NCBI RefSeq assembly: GCF_038002965.1
Contig: NZ_JBBOOE010000001.1
Span: forward strand, 1,221,001 to 1,285,000
Reading direction: 5' to 3'
Source: Robertmurraya sp. FSL R5-0851
Lineage (GTDB): Bacteria; Bacillota; Bacilli; Bacillales; Cytobacillaceae
DNA: 64,000 bases
Shown here piece by piece: positions 1-10,422 of this stretch. A program made the position numbers and the translations under genes. Position 1 is the first letter of the stretch. Each line of letters opens with the position of its first letter. The notes under the pieces were generated by a model. The model worked only from the letters and a program-made list of their open reading frames with translations, did no database searches and was not told where the DNA came from.

Positions 1-1736
<1,736 letters not shown>

Positions 1737-1881
1737 TTAATTCTACTTTCTTAAAGTTAGCAGATATGTGAAAACCCTTCAACAAATAAATGTCAAAACA
1801 TTTGTAAATTTTTTTCTTTGTCTTTTATGTGAAAATAGTTGTCAAAACGAAAAAACTAGGTATAATAAAAAATATAGTTTG

Positions 1882-1898
1882 TGCAATCGTTTTCGCAA
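1882..1898. promoter_or_regulatory. LacI/MalR-type operator 2
   Basis: TGCAATCGTTTTCGCA resembles operator 1 and lies just upstream of the inferred malE promoter (-35 TTGAAC at 1913-1918). With the copy at 1994-2009 it brackets the promoter, a layout compatible with cooperative or looping repression. Confidence 0.6.
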
Positions 1899-1912
1899 CT
1901 CTATTCTTTCAG

Positions 1913-1941
1913 TTGAACGTATAAGACCAATAAATTATATA
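1913..1941 (+). promoter_or_regulatory. Putative sigma-A promoter of the maltodextrin transporter operon
   Basis: TTGAAC (1913-1918), a 17-bp spacer and TATATA (1936-1941) give an inferred start near 1948. Operator-like sequences lie on both sides, plus a catabolite element at 1956-1969. The transcript would carry a ~105-nt leader before the start codon at 2053. No terminator is seen in the leader. Confidence 0.5.
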
Positions 1942-1955
1942 TTTATAACTAATTG

Positions 1956-1969
1956 TGGCAACGTTTTCA
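1956..1969. promoter_or_regulatory. Catabolite-responsive element (cre), CcpA site
   Basis: TGGCAACGTTTTCA matches the CcpA consensus TGWNANCGNTNWCA at every defined position but one (G for W at the third base). It lies just downstream of the inferred start point (about +8 to +21), where CcpA would repress in the presence of preferred sugars. Cross-recognition by the local LacI-family regulator is possible because both sites share the CG centre. Confidence 0.65.
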
Positions 1970-1993
1970 TAGAGTGCTGTTTTTATAGATTTG

Positions 1994-2009
1994 TGCAATC
2001 GTTTGTACA
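1994..2009. promoter_or_regulatory. LacI/MalR-type operator 3
   Basis: TGCAATCGTTTGTACA shares its left half with operators 1 and 2. It lies ~45 bp downstream of the inferred start point and ~45 bp before the malE-like start codon, a position that suits roadblock repression. Confidence 0.6.
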
Positions 2010-2052
2010 ACTAACAGAAATTAAAAACATACATTTTTGGAGGGGGTCAATA

Positions 2053-3336
2053 ATGAAAAAAGCATTTTCGCTTTTCATGATGATCATGTTAGTACTAGGA
2101 GTCCTTGCTGCATGTGGACCAAATCGTGAAGAAGGTACTTCAACAGAAAATGAAGGTAGCAATACGGCTGGAGAAGAACCAGCAAAGCCAGAGAAATTAG
2201 TAGTATGGGAAGATACCGATAAAGAGGTTGCCTTAGAACCTGCTATCGAAGCTTTCGAAAAAGAATATGGCATTAAAGTTGAGTATAAAACATTAGGTAT
2301 GGCAGACAAAATTCGTGACCAACTTCGTCTAGATGGTCCAGCTGGAAATGCTCCAGACGTTGTAACTCTACCACATGACCAAATCGGTCAAGTTGTTATT
2401 GAGGGATTAATCTCAGAAATCGAAGTAGGACAGGAAGTACTTGATACGTTCACTGAATCTTCTATTTCAGCTCAAATGTATGATGGAAAGCTTTATGGAC
2501 TACCAAAAGCTACAGAAACACCAGTTTTTATTTACAACAAAGCGTTAATGGAAAAAGCTCCTGAAACGTTTGATGAGTTATATGCTTTCTCAAAGGATTT
2601 CACTAAAGGTGATAATTACGGTTTCCTAGCTCTTTGGGATAACTATTACTTCGCTCATGGTATTATGGGTGGAAACGGTGCTTACGTATTTAAAGATGAA
2701 AATGGTGCATTAAATCGCGACGATGTTGGTCTAAATAACGAAGGTGCAGTAACAGGTGCTGCATACATTCAACAATGGTATAAAGAAGGACTTTTCCCTA
2801 AGGGAATTATCGGTGAATCTGGTGGATCAGCTATGGACGGGCTATTTAACGAAGGAAAAGTTGCTTCAGTGATGAACGGTCCTTGGGCATTCCAAGCAAT
2901 GAAGGATGCTGGAATTGATTACGGTGTTGCACCGCTACCTACTCTACCAAACGGTGATAATGTTAAAACATTCATGGGTGTTAAAGGATGGCATGTAACA
3001 GCATTCACTGAAAATCAATATTGGGCTACAAAGCTTGTTGAATTCTTAACAAATGAAGAGAGTGCAAAAACTCGTTTTGAAACAACTGGAGAAATTCCAC
3101 CAGTTAAAACTTTAATTGAGGATCCAATTATTGCTGATAACGAAGCTGCAAAAGCAGTAGCTGTTCAGTCTTCTTATGCGATTCCAATGCCTAATATTCC
3201 AGAAATGGCTGAGGTTTGGTCTCCAATGGCATCAGCATTACAACAAATTGCTACGCAAAAATCAGAGCCAAAAGCAGCTCTTGATTCTGCAGTAGATACG
3301 ATTAAGAAGCAGATTGAGACGAACCACGCAAAATAA
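2053..3336 (+). CDS. mdxE: Maltodextrin ABC transporter substrate-binding lipoprotein
   Basis: Extracellular solute-binding protein (family 1, MalE/MdxE type) that captures maltose or maltodextrins and delivers them to the permeases encoded downstream. I chose the ATG at 2053 because a GGAGGGGG site (2039-2046) precedes it; the open frame extends upstream through promoter sequence. The resulting 427-aa protein has a lipoprotein signal with lipobox LAAC, Cys21 being the lipidation site, followed by an acidic Ser/Thr/Glu linker and the binding domain. It is first in the operon and is separated from the permease genes by a strong hairpin (3351-3379), which would keep binding protein in excess. 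The sugar is assigned from the neighbours: amylases and a LacI-type regulator. Confidence 0.93.
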   Translation: MKKAFSLFMMIMLVLGVLAACGPNREEGTSTENEGSNTAGEEPAKPEKLVVWEDTDKEVALEPAIEAFEKEYGIKVEYKTLGMADKIRDQLRLDGPAGNAPDVVTLPHDQIGQVVIEGLISEIEVGQEVLDTFTESSISAQMYDGKLYGLPKATETPVFIYNKALMEKAPETFDELYAFSKDFTKGDNYGFLALWDNYYFAHGIMGGNGAYVFKDENGALNRDDVGLNNEGAVTGAAYIQQWYKEGLFPKGIIGESGGSAMDGLFNEGKVASVMNGPWAFQAMKDAGIDYGVAPLPTLPNGDNVKTFMGVKGWHVTAFTENQYWATKLVEFLTNEESAKTRFETTGEIPPVKTLIEDPIIADNEAAKAVAVQSSYAIPMPNIPEMAEVWSPMASALQQIATQKSEPKAALDSAVDTIKKQIETNHAK

Positions 3337-3350
3337 TTTGTGGTACAATC

Positions 3351-3379
3351 GATAGGCAGTACCTCTGGTATTGCCTATC
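3351..3379 (+). terminator. Intercistronic stem-loop between mdxE and mdxF
   Basis: A 13-bp stem with one G-U pair and a 3-nt loop (arms 3351-3363 and 3367-3379), not followed by a T run. It is therefore more likely an mRNA-stabilising or processing hairpin than a full terminator, and would set a high mdxE to mdxF ratio. Confidence 0.7.
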
Positions 3380-3393
3380 ATTACATTCATTTA

Positions 3394-3408
3394 GGCAAAC
3401 GGTTGCGC
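3394..3408. promoter_or_regulatory. LacI-type operator inside the mal operon
   Basis: GGCAAACGGTTGCGC contains inverted GCAA/TTGC halves as in the upstream operators. It lies between the mdxE hairpin and mdxF. It could be an internal roadblock or serve a second promoter; no convincing -35/-10 pair was seen here. Confidence 0.5.
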
Positions 3409-3454
3409 AATAAAAATACATTCCTCCTCAAGTTAGAAAGGGGATAGAAGTCAA

Positions 3455-4741
3455 ATGGAAGCGGAAAAAGTAGGAACAACCAAGCATGCAAAGACAGCTG
3501 CATTGCTTTCAATTGTCCCTGGATTTGGGCAATTTTATAATCGTCAATTTTTAAAAGGAATCATCTTTCTTGTTTTAGCAGCATCATTTGGTATTGTGTT
3601 TGGTGACATATTGAACATGGGTTTTTGGGGACTGTTTACATTAGGTGAAATACCTAAAGTTGATCATTCAATCTTTCTTTTGATTGATGGAATTATCGCA
3701 TTGATTGTTACGGTGCTAGGATTAGGGGTGTATGCATTTAACCTTTATGATGCACACTCGAATGGAAAAAAACGTGATCTAGGTTTAAAACTAAATTCAG
3801 TTAGAGAACAATACCACAACTTAATTGACGGTGGTTTTCCATATTTAATGATTACACCAGGGTTTTTGTTATTAATTTTTGTTGTAATCTTTCCAATCAT
3901 TTTCGTGATTCTTTTGGCATTTACAAACTACGATTTATACCACTCACCACCAGCTAAATTAGTTGATTGGATTGGGATACAGAACTTTATCGATATCTTT
4001 AAAATTGATATCTGGCGTAATACATTTTTTAAGGTATTAGGTTGGACAATTGTTTGGACATTTGGTGCAACAACGTTCCAAATTGCTTTAGGGATGTTCC
4101 TTGCCATTATTGTTAATCAGAAAGATCTTAAAGGAAAAGCGATTATTCGTACCATATTAATTTTACCTTGGGCGGTACCAGCTTTCGTATCCATTATGAT
4201 TTTCTCTGGAATGTTTAATGAAACGTTTGGTGCAATCAATAAAATGATATTACCAGCTCTAGGGTTAGAACCACAGCCATGGATGACAGAAGCCAACTGG
4301 ACACGTCTAGCATTGATTTTAATTCAAGGTTGGTTAGGTTTCCCGTTCATCTTTGCCATGGTAACAGGTGTTCTTCAGTCTATTCCAGAGGACTTATATG
4401 AAGCAGCAACTGTAGATGGTGCAAGTATTTGGCAGAAGTTCTCAAAAATTACTTTACCACTTGTATTGTTTGCAACCGCACCAATCATGATTACGCAATA
4501 TACCTTTAACTTTAATAACTTTAACGTAATCTTCCTCTTTAACAACGGAGGACCAGCTGTGCCAGGGCAAACTGCATGGGGAACAGATATCTTGATCTCA
4601 TGGATCTATCGATTAACGATGACTTCGGCACAATATGGAAAAGCTGCAGCCATCACAATGATTCTTTCTTTCATTATTATTGCAGTGGCTTTATGGCAAT
4701 TTAGAAGAACAAAATCATTCCAAGAAGAGGATATGATGTAA
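3455..4741 (+). CDS. mdxF: Maltodextrin ABC transporter permease (MalF/MdxF type)
   Basis: Inner-membrane permease of a carbohydrate ABC importer, 428 aa, about the length of B. subtilis MdxF. The N-terminal region has two extra hydrophobic segments (residues ~10-45 and ~70-95) before the six-helix core, as in MalF. The EAA loop that contacts the ATPase is visible as EAATVDGASIWQKF, about residues 309-322. The start at 3455 follows GAAAGGGGATAG. The next permease begins 1 nt after this stop. The operon encodes no ATP-binding subunit; in Bacillus such importers use the shared ATPase MsmX, so the energising subunit is probably encoded elsewhere. Confidence 0.94.
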   Translation: MEAEKVGTTKHAKTAALLSIVPGFGQFYNRQFLKGIIFLVLAASFGIVFGDILNMGFWGLFTLGEIPKVDHSIFLLIDGIIALIVTVLGLGVYAFNLYDAHSNGKKRDLGLKLNSVREQYHNLIDGGFPYLMITPGFLLLIFVVIFPIIFVILLAFTNYDLYHSPPAKLVDWIGIQNFIDIFKIDIWRNTFFKVLGWTIVWTFGATTFQIALGMFLAIIVNQKDLKGKAIIRTILILPWAVPAFVSIMIFSGMFNETFGAINKMILPALGLEPQPWMTEANWTRLALILIQGWLGFPFIFAMVTGVLQSIPEDLYEAATVDGASIWQKFSKITLPLVLFATAPIMITQYTFNFNNFNVIFLFNNGGPAVPGQTAWGTDILISWIYRLTMTSAQYGKAAAITMILSFIIIAVALWQFRRTKSFQEEDMM

Positions 4742-4742
4742 T

Positions 4743-5585
4743 ATGAGTATGAAAAAAAATAAAATCATAAGACTTACACTGTCATACTTCGTCATTGCGG
4801 TCATGGCAGTTATCGTATTCTATCCATTGCTTTGGATTATTGGATCTTCCTTTAATCCTGGGAATAGTCTCTCAGGTTCGACGATGTTTCCAGAAAATCC
4901 AACTCTAGCACACTATAAGCATCTGTTTGATGCAGACAAGAGTGACTATATTATCTGGTACAAAAATTCCTTGAAAATTAGTATTATTACAATGGTGTTA
5001 ACTGTTGCGAGTGTAGCTTTAACGGCATACTCATTCTCAAGATATCGTTTTGTAGGTCGTAAGAATGGTCTAATCACATTCTTAATTTTACAAATGATTC
5101 CAAACTTTGCTGCATTAATAGCCATCTTTGTTTTAGCAAACCGTACGGGATTAATTGATACGCACTTAGGATTAATTCTTGTGTATGTTGGTGGACAAAT
5201 TCCAATGAATACGTATTTAATGAAGGGATATTTAGATACGATTCCGAAAGAGCTCGATGAATCTGCAAAGATGGATGGAGCGGGACATTTAAGGATATTC
5301 TTCCAAATTGTTATGCCTTTAGCTAAACCAATATTAGCAGTAGTTGCTTTATTCTCATTTATTGCTCCATTTGGCGACTTTATCTTAGCGCGTATTTTAT
5401 TACGATCTGAAGATAAATTTACATTATTAGTTGGCCTATATGAACTGGTTGCGAAACAGTTCGGTAACGAATTTACAAAATTTGCTGCAGGTTCTGTACT
5501 AATTGCTATACCAATCGCTGCATTATTCTTAGTTTTCCAAAGATATTTTGTTTCTGGTTTGACGGCTGGAGGAACAAAAGGATAA
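4743..5585 (+). CDS. mdxG: Maltodextrin ABC transporter permease (MalG/MdxG type)
   Basis: Second permease subunit of the importer, 280 aa with six predicted membrane segments. The EAA loop reads DESAKMDGAGHLRIF, about residues 177-191, followed by FFQIVMPLAKP. It begins with ATGAGTATG 1 nt after mdxF, so translation is probably coupled. It pairs with the MalF-type subunit to form the channel. The ORF is full length with no defects. The alpha-amylase gene follows 42 nt later in the same direction and is probably in the same transcript. Confidence 0.94.
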   Translation: MSMKKNKIIRLTLSYFVIAVMAVIVFYPLLWIIGSSFNPGNSLSGSTMFPENPTLAHYKHLFDADKSDYIIWYKNSLKISIITMVLTVASVALTAYSFSRYRFVGRKNGLITFLILQMIPNFAALIAIFVLANRTGLIDTHLGLILVYVGGQIPMNTYLMKGYLDTIPKELDESAKMDGAGHLRIFFQIVMPLAKPILAVVALFSFIAPFGDFILARILLRSEDKFTLLVGLYELVAKQFGNEFTKFAAGSVLIAIPIAALFLVFQRYFVSGLTAGGTKG

Positions 5586-5627
5586 TCTTGTAGGGAAGGA
5601 TTTCTAACAGGAAAAGGAGGAGCGGAG

Positions 5628-7172
5628 ATGAAAAAGAAAATGCTTTCTTTCATCTTAATCCCGTTTCTTCTTTTTTACTCCCTACCGGTAGGTGCAGTGG
5701 AAAAAGAAGAGCGAAAATGGCAGGATGAGACTTTTTATTTTATTATGATCGATCGCTTTAATAATAGCGATTTCAACAACGATTTTAAAGTAAATATGGA
5801 TGATCCCAAATCATATCATGGCGGTGACTTTCAAGGTATAATCGATCAATTGGATTATATTAAAGACATGGGGTTCACCGCTATTTGGCTTACCCCGGTT
5901 TTTGATAATGCGGAAAAGGGCTATCATGGATACTGGATTAATGACTTTTACAACACAGAAGAACATTTTGGTACGATAGAAAAATTTAAAGAATTAGTTA
6001 AAGAGGCACATAATCGAGACATAAAGATCGTCCTTGACTTTGTTGTCAATCATGTTTCGCCTGAGCACGAGTGGCTGACAGACAGTGAGAAAAAGGATTG
6101 GTTTCATGAAAATAAAGAAATTTTAAATTGGGAAGATCAGGATGAACTCAATAATGGTTGGATTTATGGATTACCTGATTTAAATACGGAAAATCCTGAA
6201 GTATCAAATTATTTATTAGAGGCAGCAAAGTGGTGGATTACAGAAACAGATATCGATGGTTATCGACTGGATACGGTACGACATGTACCGGTTGAATTTT
6301 GGGAATCATTTTCTAAAGAAGTTAAAAGTGTAAAGAATGATTTTTACTTACTCGGTGAGGTTTGGGACAATGACCCAAATTATATAGCCCAGTATGACAA
6401 AGCGGGGATTGATGGCTTTGTGGATTATCCCTTGAATGAACATTTACGGACGGCTTTTGCTAAGCCAGATCAATCTCTTTATTGGTTGTATACGACTGCC
6501 GACCGAAACAAGACCATTTACGAAGAACCTTATTTAATGGGTACTTTTATGGATAATCATGATACTCCGCGCTTCACAAGAGATACAGTACAAAACAATG
6601 AACATCCTGGCCCTCGCTGGAAGCTGGCCCTTACTTACTTGTACACGACGCCTGGTATTCCGATTGTCTATTATGGCAGTGAGATTGCTCTTGATGGGGG
6701 GGAAGACCCTGATAACCGTAGACAAATGGATTTTCGAACAGATAAAGAATTGGTAGATTATATTTCTCAAATTGGAGCTGCTAGACAGACACTTCCTTCC
6801 TTAACGCGTGGTACGTTCGAGTTTCTATATGAAGAGAAGGGTATGGCTGTATATAAAAGAGAGTACGAAGGTGAAACCACTGTTGTAGCAATAAATAATA
6901 CATCAAAAACACAAACAGTAACCATTACAGAAGGACTTGAAAAGGATAAGGAACTTCGAGGAGTTCTCAGTGATGAGATTGTCCGCGGAAAAGGCCAGGA
7001 ATATACACTCGTTCTCGACCGTGATCAAGCTCAAATCTATATCTTGGGTCAGAAAACAGGTTTGAATATTCCATATATACTTATTATGGCAGCTGTGTAT
7101 GTAGCGTTTATCATATTTATCTATTTGCTTTGGAAAAGATCAAAAGGAAAAAACTCCCGAATCAAAGATTAA
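5628..7172 (+). CDS. Membrane-anchored extracellular alpha-amylase (GH13)
   Basis: 514-aa GH13 enzyme that would cut starch or maltodextrins outside the cell and feed the importer encoded just upstream. An N-terminal signal peptide (residues ~1-24, VGA before the mature part) is followed by the barrel with catalytic Asp215 (DGYRLDTVRH), Glu244 (LGEVW) and Asp312 (FMDNHDTPRF). A short C-terminal beta domain leads to a hydrophobic helix (~479-500) and the basic tail KRSKGKNSRIKD, so the enzyme should stay anchored with its catalytic part outside. AAAGGAGGAGCGG precedes the ATG. A fixed surface amylase next to an uptake system suits capture of products at the membrane. No terminator was seen after it. 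Confidence 0.9.
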   Translation: MKKKMLSFILIPFLLFYSLPVGAVEKEERKWQDETFYFIMIDRFNNSDFNNDFKVNMDDPKSYHGGDFQGIIDQLDYIKDMGFTAIWLTPVFDNAEKGYHGYWINDFYNTEEHFGTIEKFKELVKEAHNRDIKIVLDFVVNHVSPEHEWLTDSEKKDWFHENKEILNWEDQDELNNGWIYGLPDLNTENPEVSNYLLEAAKWWITETDIDGYRLDTVRHVPVEFWESFSKEVKSVKNDFYLLGEVWDNDPNYIAQYDKAGIDGFVDYPLNEHLRTAFAKPDQSLYWLYTTADRNKTIYEEPYLMGTFMDNHDTPRFTRDTVQNNEHPGPRWKLALTYLYTTPGIPIVYYGSEIALDGGEDPDNRRQMDFRTDKELVDYISQIGAARQTLPSLTRGTFEFLYEEKGMAVYKREYEGETTVVAINNTSKTQTVTITEGLEKDKELRGVLSDEIVRGKGQEYTLVLDRDQAQIYILGQKTGLNIPYILIMAAVYVAFIIFIYLLWKRSKGKNSRIKD

Positions 7173-7284
7173 AAATATACTACAAAAGTATTGGATAGTT
7201 AGGGTAGAATAAGGAATAAAGAAAAACCTGAATAAATATTAATACTATTCAGAAATGTAGTTATTAGGAAATGAGGTGGGTAAG

Positions 7285-8346
7285 ATGGCTGTTACAATTA
7301 AAGATGTTGCTAAATTAGCAAAGGTCGCACCATCTACCGTATCACGTGTAATTGCAAATAATCCTCGAATAAGTGAAAAAACGAAGAAAAAGGTTAGAGA
7401 AGCCATGGATGAGTTAGGGTACCATCCTAACTTTATTGCAAGAAGTTTAGCGAGTCAAAGCACACAAGCAATCGGTCTCGTCATGCCTAGCTCTACTGAC
7501 GTAGTATTCCAGAACCCCTTTTTTCCAACAGTACTAAGAGGACTTAGTGAAGGGGCACATGAAAAGCACTACGCGTTATATATGACAACTGGAAAGACTG
7601 ACAATGAAATTCTAGATGGGGTTACACAAATGGTCCAAGGTGGACGCGTTGACGGAGTGGTCCTACTTTATTCGAAAATTGAAGATAAAGTATTAATGTA
7701 TTTGCAGGAAAGAGGCATTCCATTTGTAGTTATTGGCAAACCTTTTAAGCATGTGGAGGAAATTACTCATGTTGATAATGATAATTTCCGTGCAACGAAG
7801 GAAGTAACGGAATACCTCATTCAGCTTGGGCATGATCATATCGCTTTTGTTGGTGGAAACTTAAACCTTGTTGTTACGGTTGAGCGGTTACTTGGATACG
7901 AGAAGGCACTTCGAGAAGCTGGAATTTCGTTAAATGACGAGTATATTGTTCATGAGGAGTTTTTAAGAGAAGGTGGACAAGAAGCTGTAAGGGAATTGCT
8001 TTCTTTAAAAGTTCCACCAACAGCATTGGTTGTCGCGGACGATTTAATGGCATTGGGGGTTCTTAATACATTAGATGAACTGGGAATTAAAGTGCCTGAA
8101 GATATCTCGATCATCAGTTTCAATAATGTCCTAGTCTCAGAGATGTCCAGACCACCTCTCACAAGTGTGGATATTAATATTTTTGACCTCGGGTTTGAGG
8201 CTGCTCGTAGTTTGATTCAAAAGATTGAAAACCCAAAGGAACCAATCAAAAGAATTATTATTCCACATCAAATTGTCAAACGCTTCTCTTGTTCTTTTCC
8301 AAATGAAGAAAGAGTGTTTTTGCCACAAAAAGGGACTTTCAGTTGA
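7285..8346 (+). CDS. malR: LacI-family transcriptional regulator (MalR-like)
   Basis: 353-aa LacI/GalR regulator. The N-terminal helix-turn-helix is clear (IKDVAKLAKVAPSTVSRV), with the hinge helix near residue 50 (ARSLAS) and a periplasmic-binding-protein-like effector domain after it. I chose the ATG at 7285, preceded by GAGGTGGG; a GTG in the same frame at 7276 lies inside that ribosome site. It closes the maltodextrin cluster, and GCAA/TTGC operators occur at 1722, 1882, 1994 and 3394, so it most likely represses both divergent units until a maltodextrin binds. The symbol rests on context and family, not on a demonstrated effector. CcpA is excluded by the limited similarity and the location. 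Confidence 0.88.
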   Translation: MAVTIKDVAKLAKVAPSTVSRVIANNPRISEKTKKKVREAMDELGYHPNFIARSLASQSTQAIGLVMPSSTDVVFQNPFFPTVLRGLSEGAHEKHYALYMTTGKTDNEILDGVTQMVQGGRVDGVVLLYSKIEDKVLMYLQERGIPFVVIGKPFKHVEEITHVDNDNFRATKEVTEYLIQLGHDHIAFVGGNLNLVVTVERLLGYEKALREAGISLNDEYIVHEEFLREGGQEAVRELLSLKVPPTALVVADDLMALGVLNTLDELGIKVPEDISIISFNNVLVSEMSRPPLTSVDINIFDLGFEAARSLIQKIENPKEPIKRIIIPHQIVKRFSCSFPNEERVFLPQKGTFS

Positions 8347-8361
8347 AAAGTCCCTTTTTGT
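8327..8361. terminator. Bidirectional terminator of malR and the SDR gene
   Basis: AAAAAGGGACTTTC pairs with GAAAAGTCCCTTTTT around a 3-4 nt loop. The stem contains the malR stop codon and has A/T tracts on both sides, so it can end both converging transcripts. Confidence 0.85.
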
Positions 8362-8365
8362 ATCC

Positions 8366-9229
8366 TTATCCATTGACGACTGTACCACCGTTCACATGAA
8401 TCATTTGACCGCTGACATACGAAGAGTCATTGGATGCAAGAAAAACATAACTTGCGGCAAGTTCATACGGCTGTCCCGCTCTTCCCATTGGTGTCGTAGA
8501 GCCGAATTCTGCTACTTGTTCGGCCGGAAAGGTAGAAGGAATGAGAGGGGTCCAAATAGGTCCAGGTGCCACTCCATTGACTCGTATTCCATCCTTAGCA
8601 AGTGACTTTGAAAGAGATCTAGTAAAGGTAACTATCGCACCTTTAGTAGCGGAATAGTCAAGTAATTGCTCGTTTCCTTGATAGGCTGTTATGGAAGCTG
8701 TGTTAATAATAGAGCTCCCTTTCTTAAGATGGGGAAGAGCAGCCTTTGTTAAATAAAAATAAGAGAAGATATTTGTTCGAAACGTTCGTTCAAGCTGCTC
8801 TGATGTGATATCAAGTAAACTTTGTTGTGGATGCTGTTCGGCAGCGTTATTGACGATAATATCAATTTTGCCAAATGCTTTCATCGTATTATCGACCATT
8901 TGATTACAAACCTTCTCATCTCCAATATCTCCTGCGGCAAGAATACAACGTCTGCCTTCTGCTTCAACTAGCTTTTTTGTGTCCTCAGCGTCCTTTGCTT
9001 CGTTTAAATAGGAAACGACAACGTCAGCTCCTTCTTTAGCAAAATAGATGGCTACTGACTTCCCAATTCCACTATCGCCACCTGTAATAATCGCTACTTT
9101 ATCCTTTAATTTATTGGAGCCTTTATACTCTTCACTAACATGAATCGGTATGGGATTCATTTCATCCTCAACACCAGGTTGGTGATTTTGATGTTGAGGT
9201 GGAAAGGTTTGTTTGTTATTCTGAGACAA
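8366..9229 (-). CDS. SDR-family oxidoreductase (YhdF/glucose dehydrogenase-like)
   Basis: Short-chain dehydrogenase/reductase, 287 aa from the TTG at 9229. I prefer this to the ATG at 9262 because GAAAGGATGGA lies a proper distance before the TTG, and the family starts with a Pro/Gln/His-rich stretch (here QTFPPQHQNHQPG). The Rossmann motif is TGGDSGIGKS and the catalytic Tyr-Lys pair is YSATK. The extended N-terminus places it with the general-stress SDRs of Bacillus; the substrate is unknown. It is monocistronic, convergent with malR and shares its terminator. Confidence 0.88.
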   Translation of the reverse strand: MSQNNKQTFPPQHQNHQPGVEDEMNPIPIHVSEEYKGSNKLKDKVAIITGGDSGIGKSVAIYFAKEGADVVVSYLNEAKDAEDTKKLVEAEGRRCILAAGDIGDEKVCNQMVDNTMKAFGKIDIIVNNAAEQHPQQSLLDITSEQLERTFRTNIFSYFYLTKAALPHLKKGSSIINTASITAYQGNEQLLDYSATKGAIVTFTRSLSKSLAKDGIRVNGVAPGPIWTPLIPSTFPAEQVAEFGSTTPMGRAGQPYELAASYVFLASNDSSYVSGQMIHVNGGTVVNG

Positions 9230-9413
9230 GCATATCCATCCTTTCAAATTGTCATTTGTCATTTTTGTAGTATAGGGTAAATGAGGGGGATTATATGCAA
9301 ATAGAACAATTCAGAATAGGTGAAAAATTTGACGGATTTATATGAATTGTGATATAAGCAATAATATTAAAATATTTTCTAATGAACGTAATCAAATGGA
9401 GGAAGTGACATTT

Positions 9414-10373
9414 ATGGAACATCGTAGTAAGATTATAGACTGTACAATTCGAGATGGTGGCTTAGTCAATAATTGGGATTTTAGCGTAGAGTTTGTTCAG
9501 GACTTGTATAATGGTTTAAGTGAGGCTGGAGTCGAATATATGGAAATTGGATACAAAAATTCAGCCAGGCTCCTGAACGTATCAGAGCCCAATCCATGGA
9601 GATTTCTCGACGATCACTTCCTAAAAGAAATTATTCCTGAGAAAAAATTCACCAAGCTATCAGCTTTAGTGGATATTGGACGAGTAGACCCTAATGACAT
9701 CCTTCCACGTGAGCAAAGCATCTTGGATATGATTCGAGTAGCTTGCTATGTGCGTGAAGTGGATAAAGGCTTGGAACTTGTACAAATGTTCCATGATTTA
9801 GGCTATGAGACGTCTCTCAACATTATGGCGTTATCAAGTGTACCAGAGCAACAGCTAATAAAAGCGTTTGAGCTGGTAAAAGAGAGCCCTGTAGATGTGG
9901 TATATATCGTTGACTCATTCGGAAGCTTAGATCCTAGAGATATTGAGCACCAAGTGAAAAAATTCCAAGCCTTGATTCCAAATAAACAGCTCGGAATTCA
10001 TACCCATAACAATATGCAACTGGCCTTTGCTAATACGTTAACTGCGTTTCAAAATGGGGTTACGTTCCTTGATTCATCTGTTTATGGGATGGGGCGTGCA
10101 GCGGGGAACTGCAACACAGAGCTTCTTGTCAGCTATATTCAGAAACCAAGCTATGAGCTGAAGCCTGTTCTAGGCGTTATCGAAAAGCATATGTTAGATA
10201 TGCGTAAGAAGTGGGAATGGGGCTATATTATCCCATATATGATTTCTGGTGTACTTAATGAGCATCCACGTATCGCTATGGCGTACCGTGATAGTTCAGA
10301 TAGAGATAAATTTGTAGAATTCTATGACAAAGTAACGACACCTGAAGCTACTATGGTCTTAGAGTCAAAGTAA
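9414..10373 (+). CDS. HMGL-like (DRE-TIM) aldolase-domain protein
   Basis: 319-aa protein of the DRE-TIM metallolyase superfamily, which includes HMG-CoA lyase, isopropylmalate synthase and 4-hydroxy-2-oxovalerate aldolase. The signature DCTIRDGG is near the N-terminus, and HTHNN near residue 195 supplies the HxH metal ligands. The ATG at 9414 follows GGAGGAAGTG; an upstream in-frame ATG at 9396 overlaps that site. It is shorter than IPM synthase and has no acyl-CoA or regulatory domain, so it is probably an aldolase-type lyase of unknown substrate. It stands alone between the SDR gene and the formate locus and has its own terminator. Confidence 0.8.
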   Translation: MEHRSKIIDCTIRDGGLVNNWDFSVEFVQDLYNGLSEAGVEYMEIGYKNSARLLNVSEPNPWRFLDDHFLKEIIPEKKFTKLSALVDIGRVDPNDILPREQSILDMIRVACYVREVDKGLELVQMFHDLGYETSLNIMALSSVPEQQLIKAFELVKESPVDVVYIVDSFGSLDPRDIEHQVKKFQALIPNKQLGIHTHNNMQLAFANTLTAFQNGVTFLDSSVYGMGRAAGNCNTELLVSYIQKPSYELKPVLGVIEKHMLDMRKKWEWGYIIPYMISGVLNEHPRIAMAYRDSSDRDKFVEFYDKVTTPEATMVLESK

Positions 10374-10395
10374 TATATAGATATGGAAATTTTTT

Positions 10396-10422
10396 AAAAA
10401 GGCCGATACTGGCCTTTTTTTA
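10396..10422 (+). terminator. Terminator after the aldolase gene
   Basis: AAAAAGGCC, a 6-nt loop and GGCCTTTTTTT. It isolates the aldolase transcript from the formate locus. Confidence 0.85.

Noticed and set aside
1768..2052. Long N-terminal extension of the MalE-like protein
   Set aside because: The upstream frame runs through promoter and operators, lacks a ribosome site, and the lipoprotein signal starts at 2053.
4946..5653. Long minus-strand reading frame opposite mdxG
   Set aside because: No ribosome site or family resemblance; it is the shadow of a real permease gene.
8225..8605. Plus-strand frame across the malR end and SDR gene
   Set aside because: It crosses the malR terminator and is antisense to a clear SDR gene.
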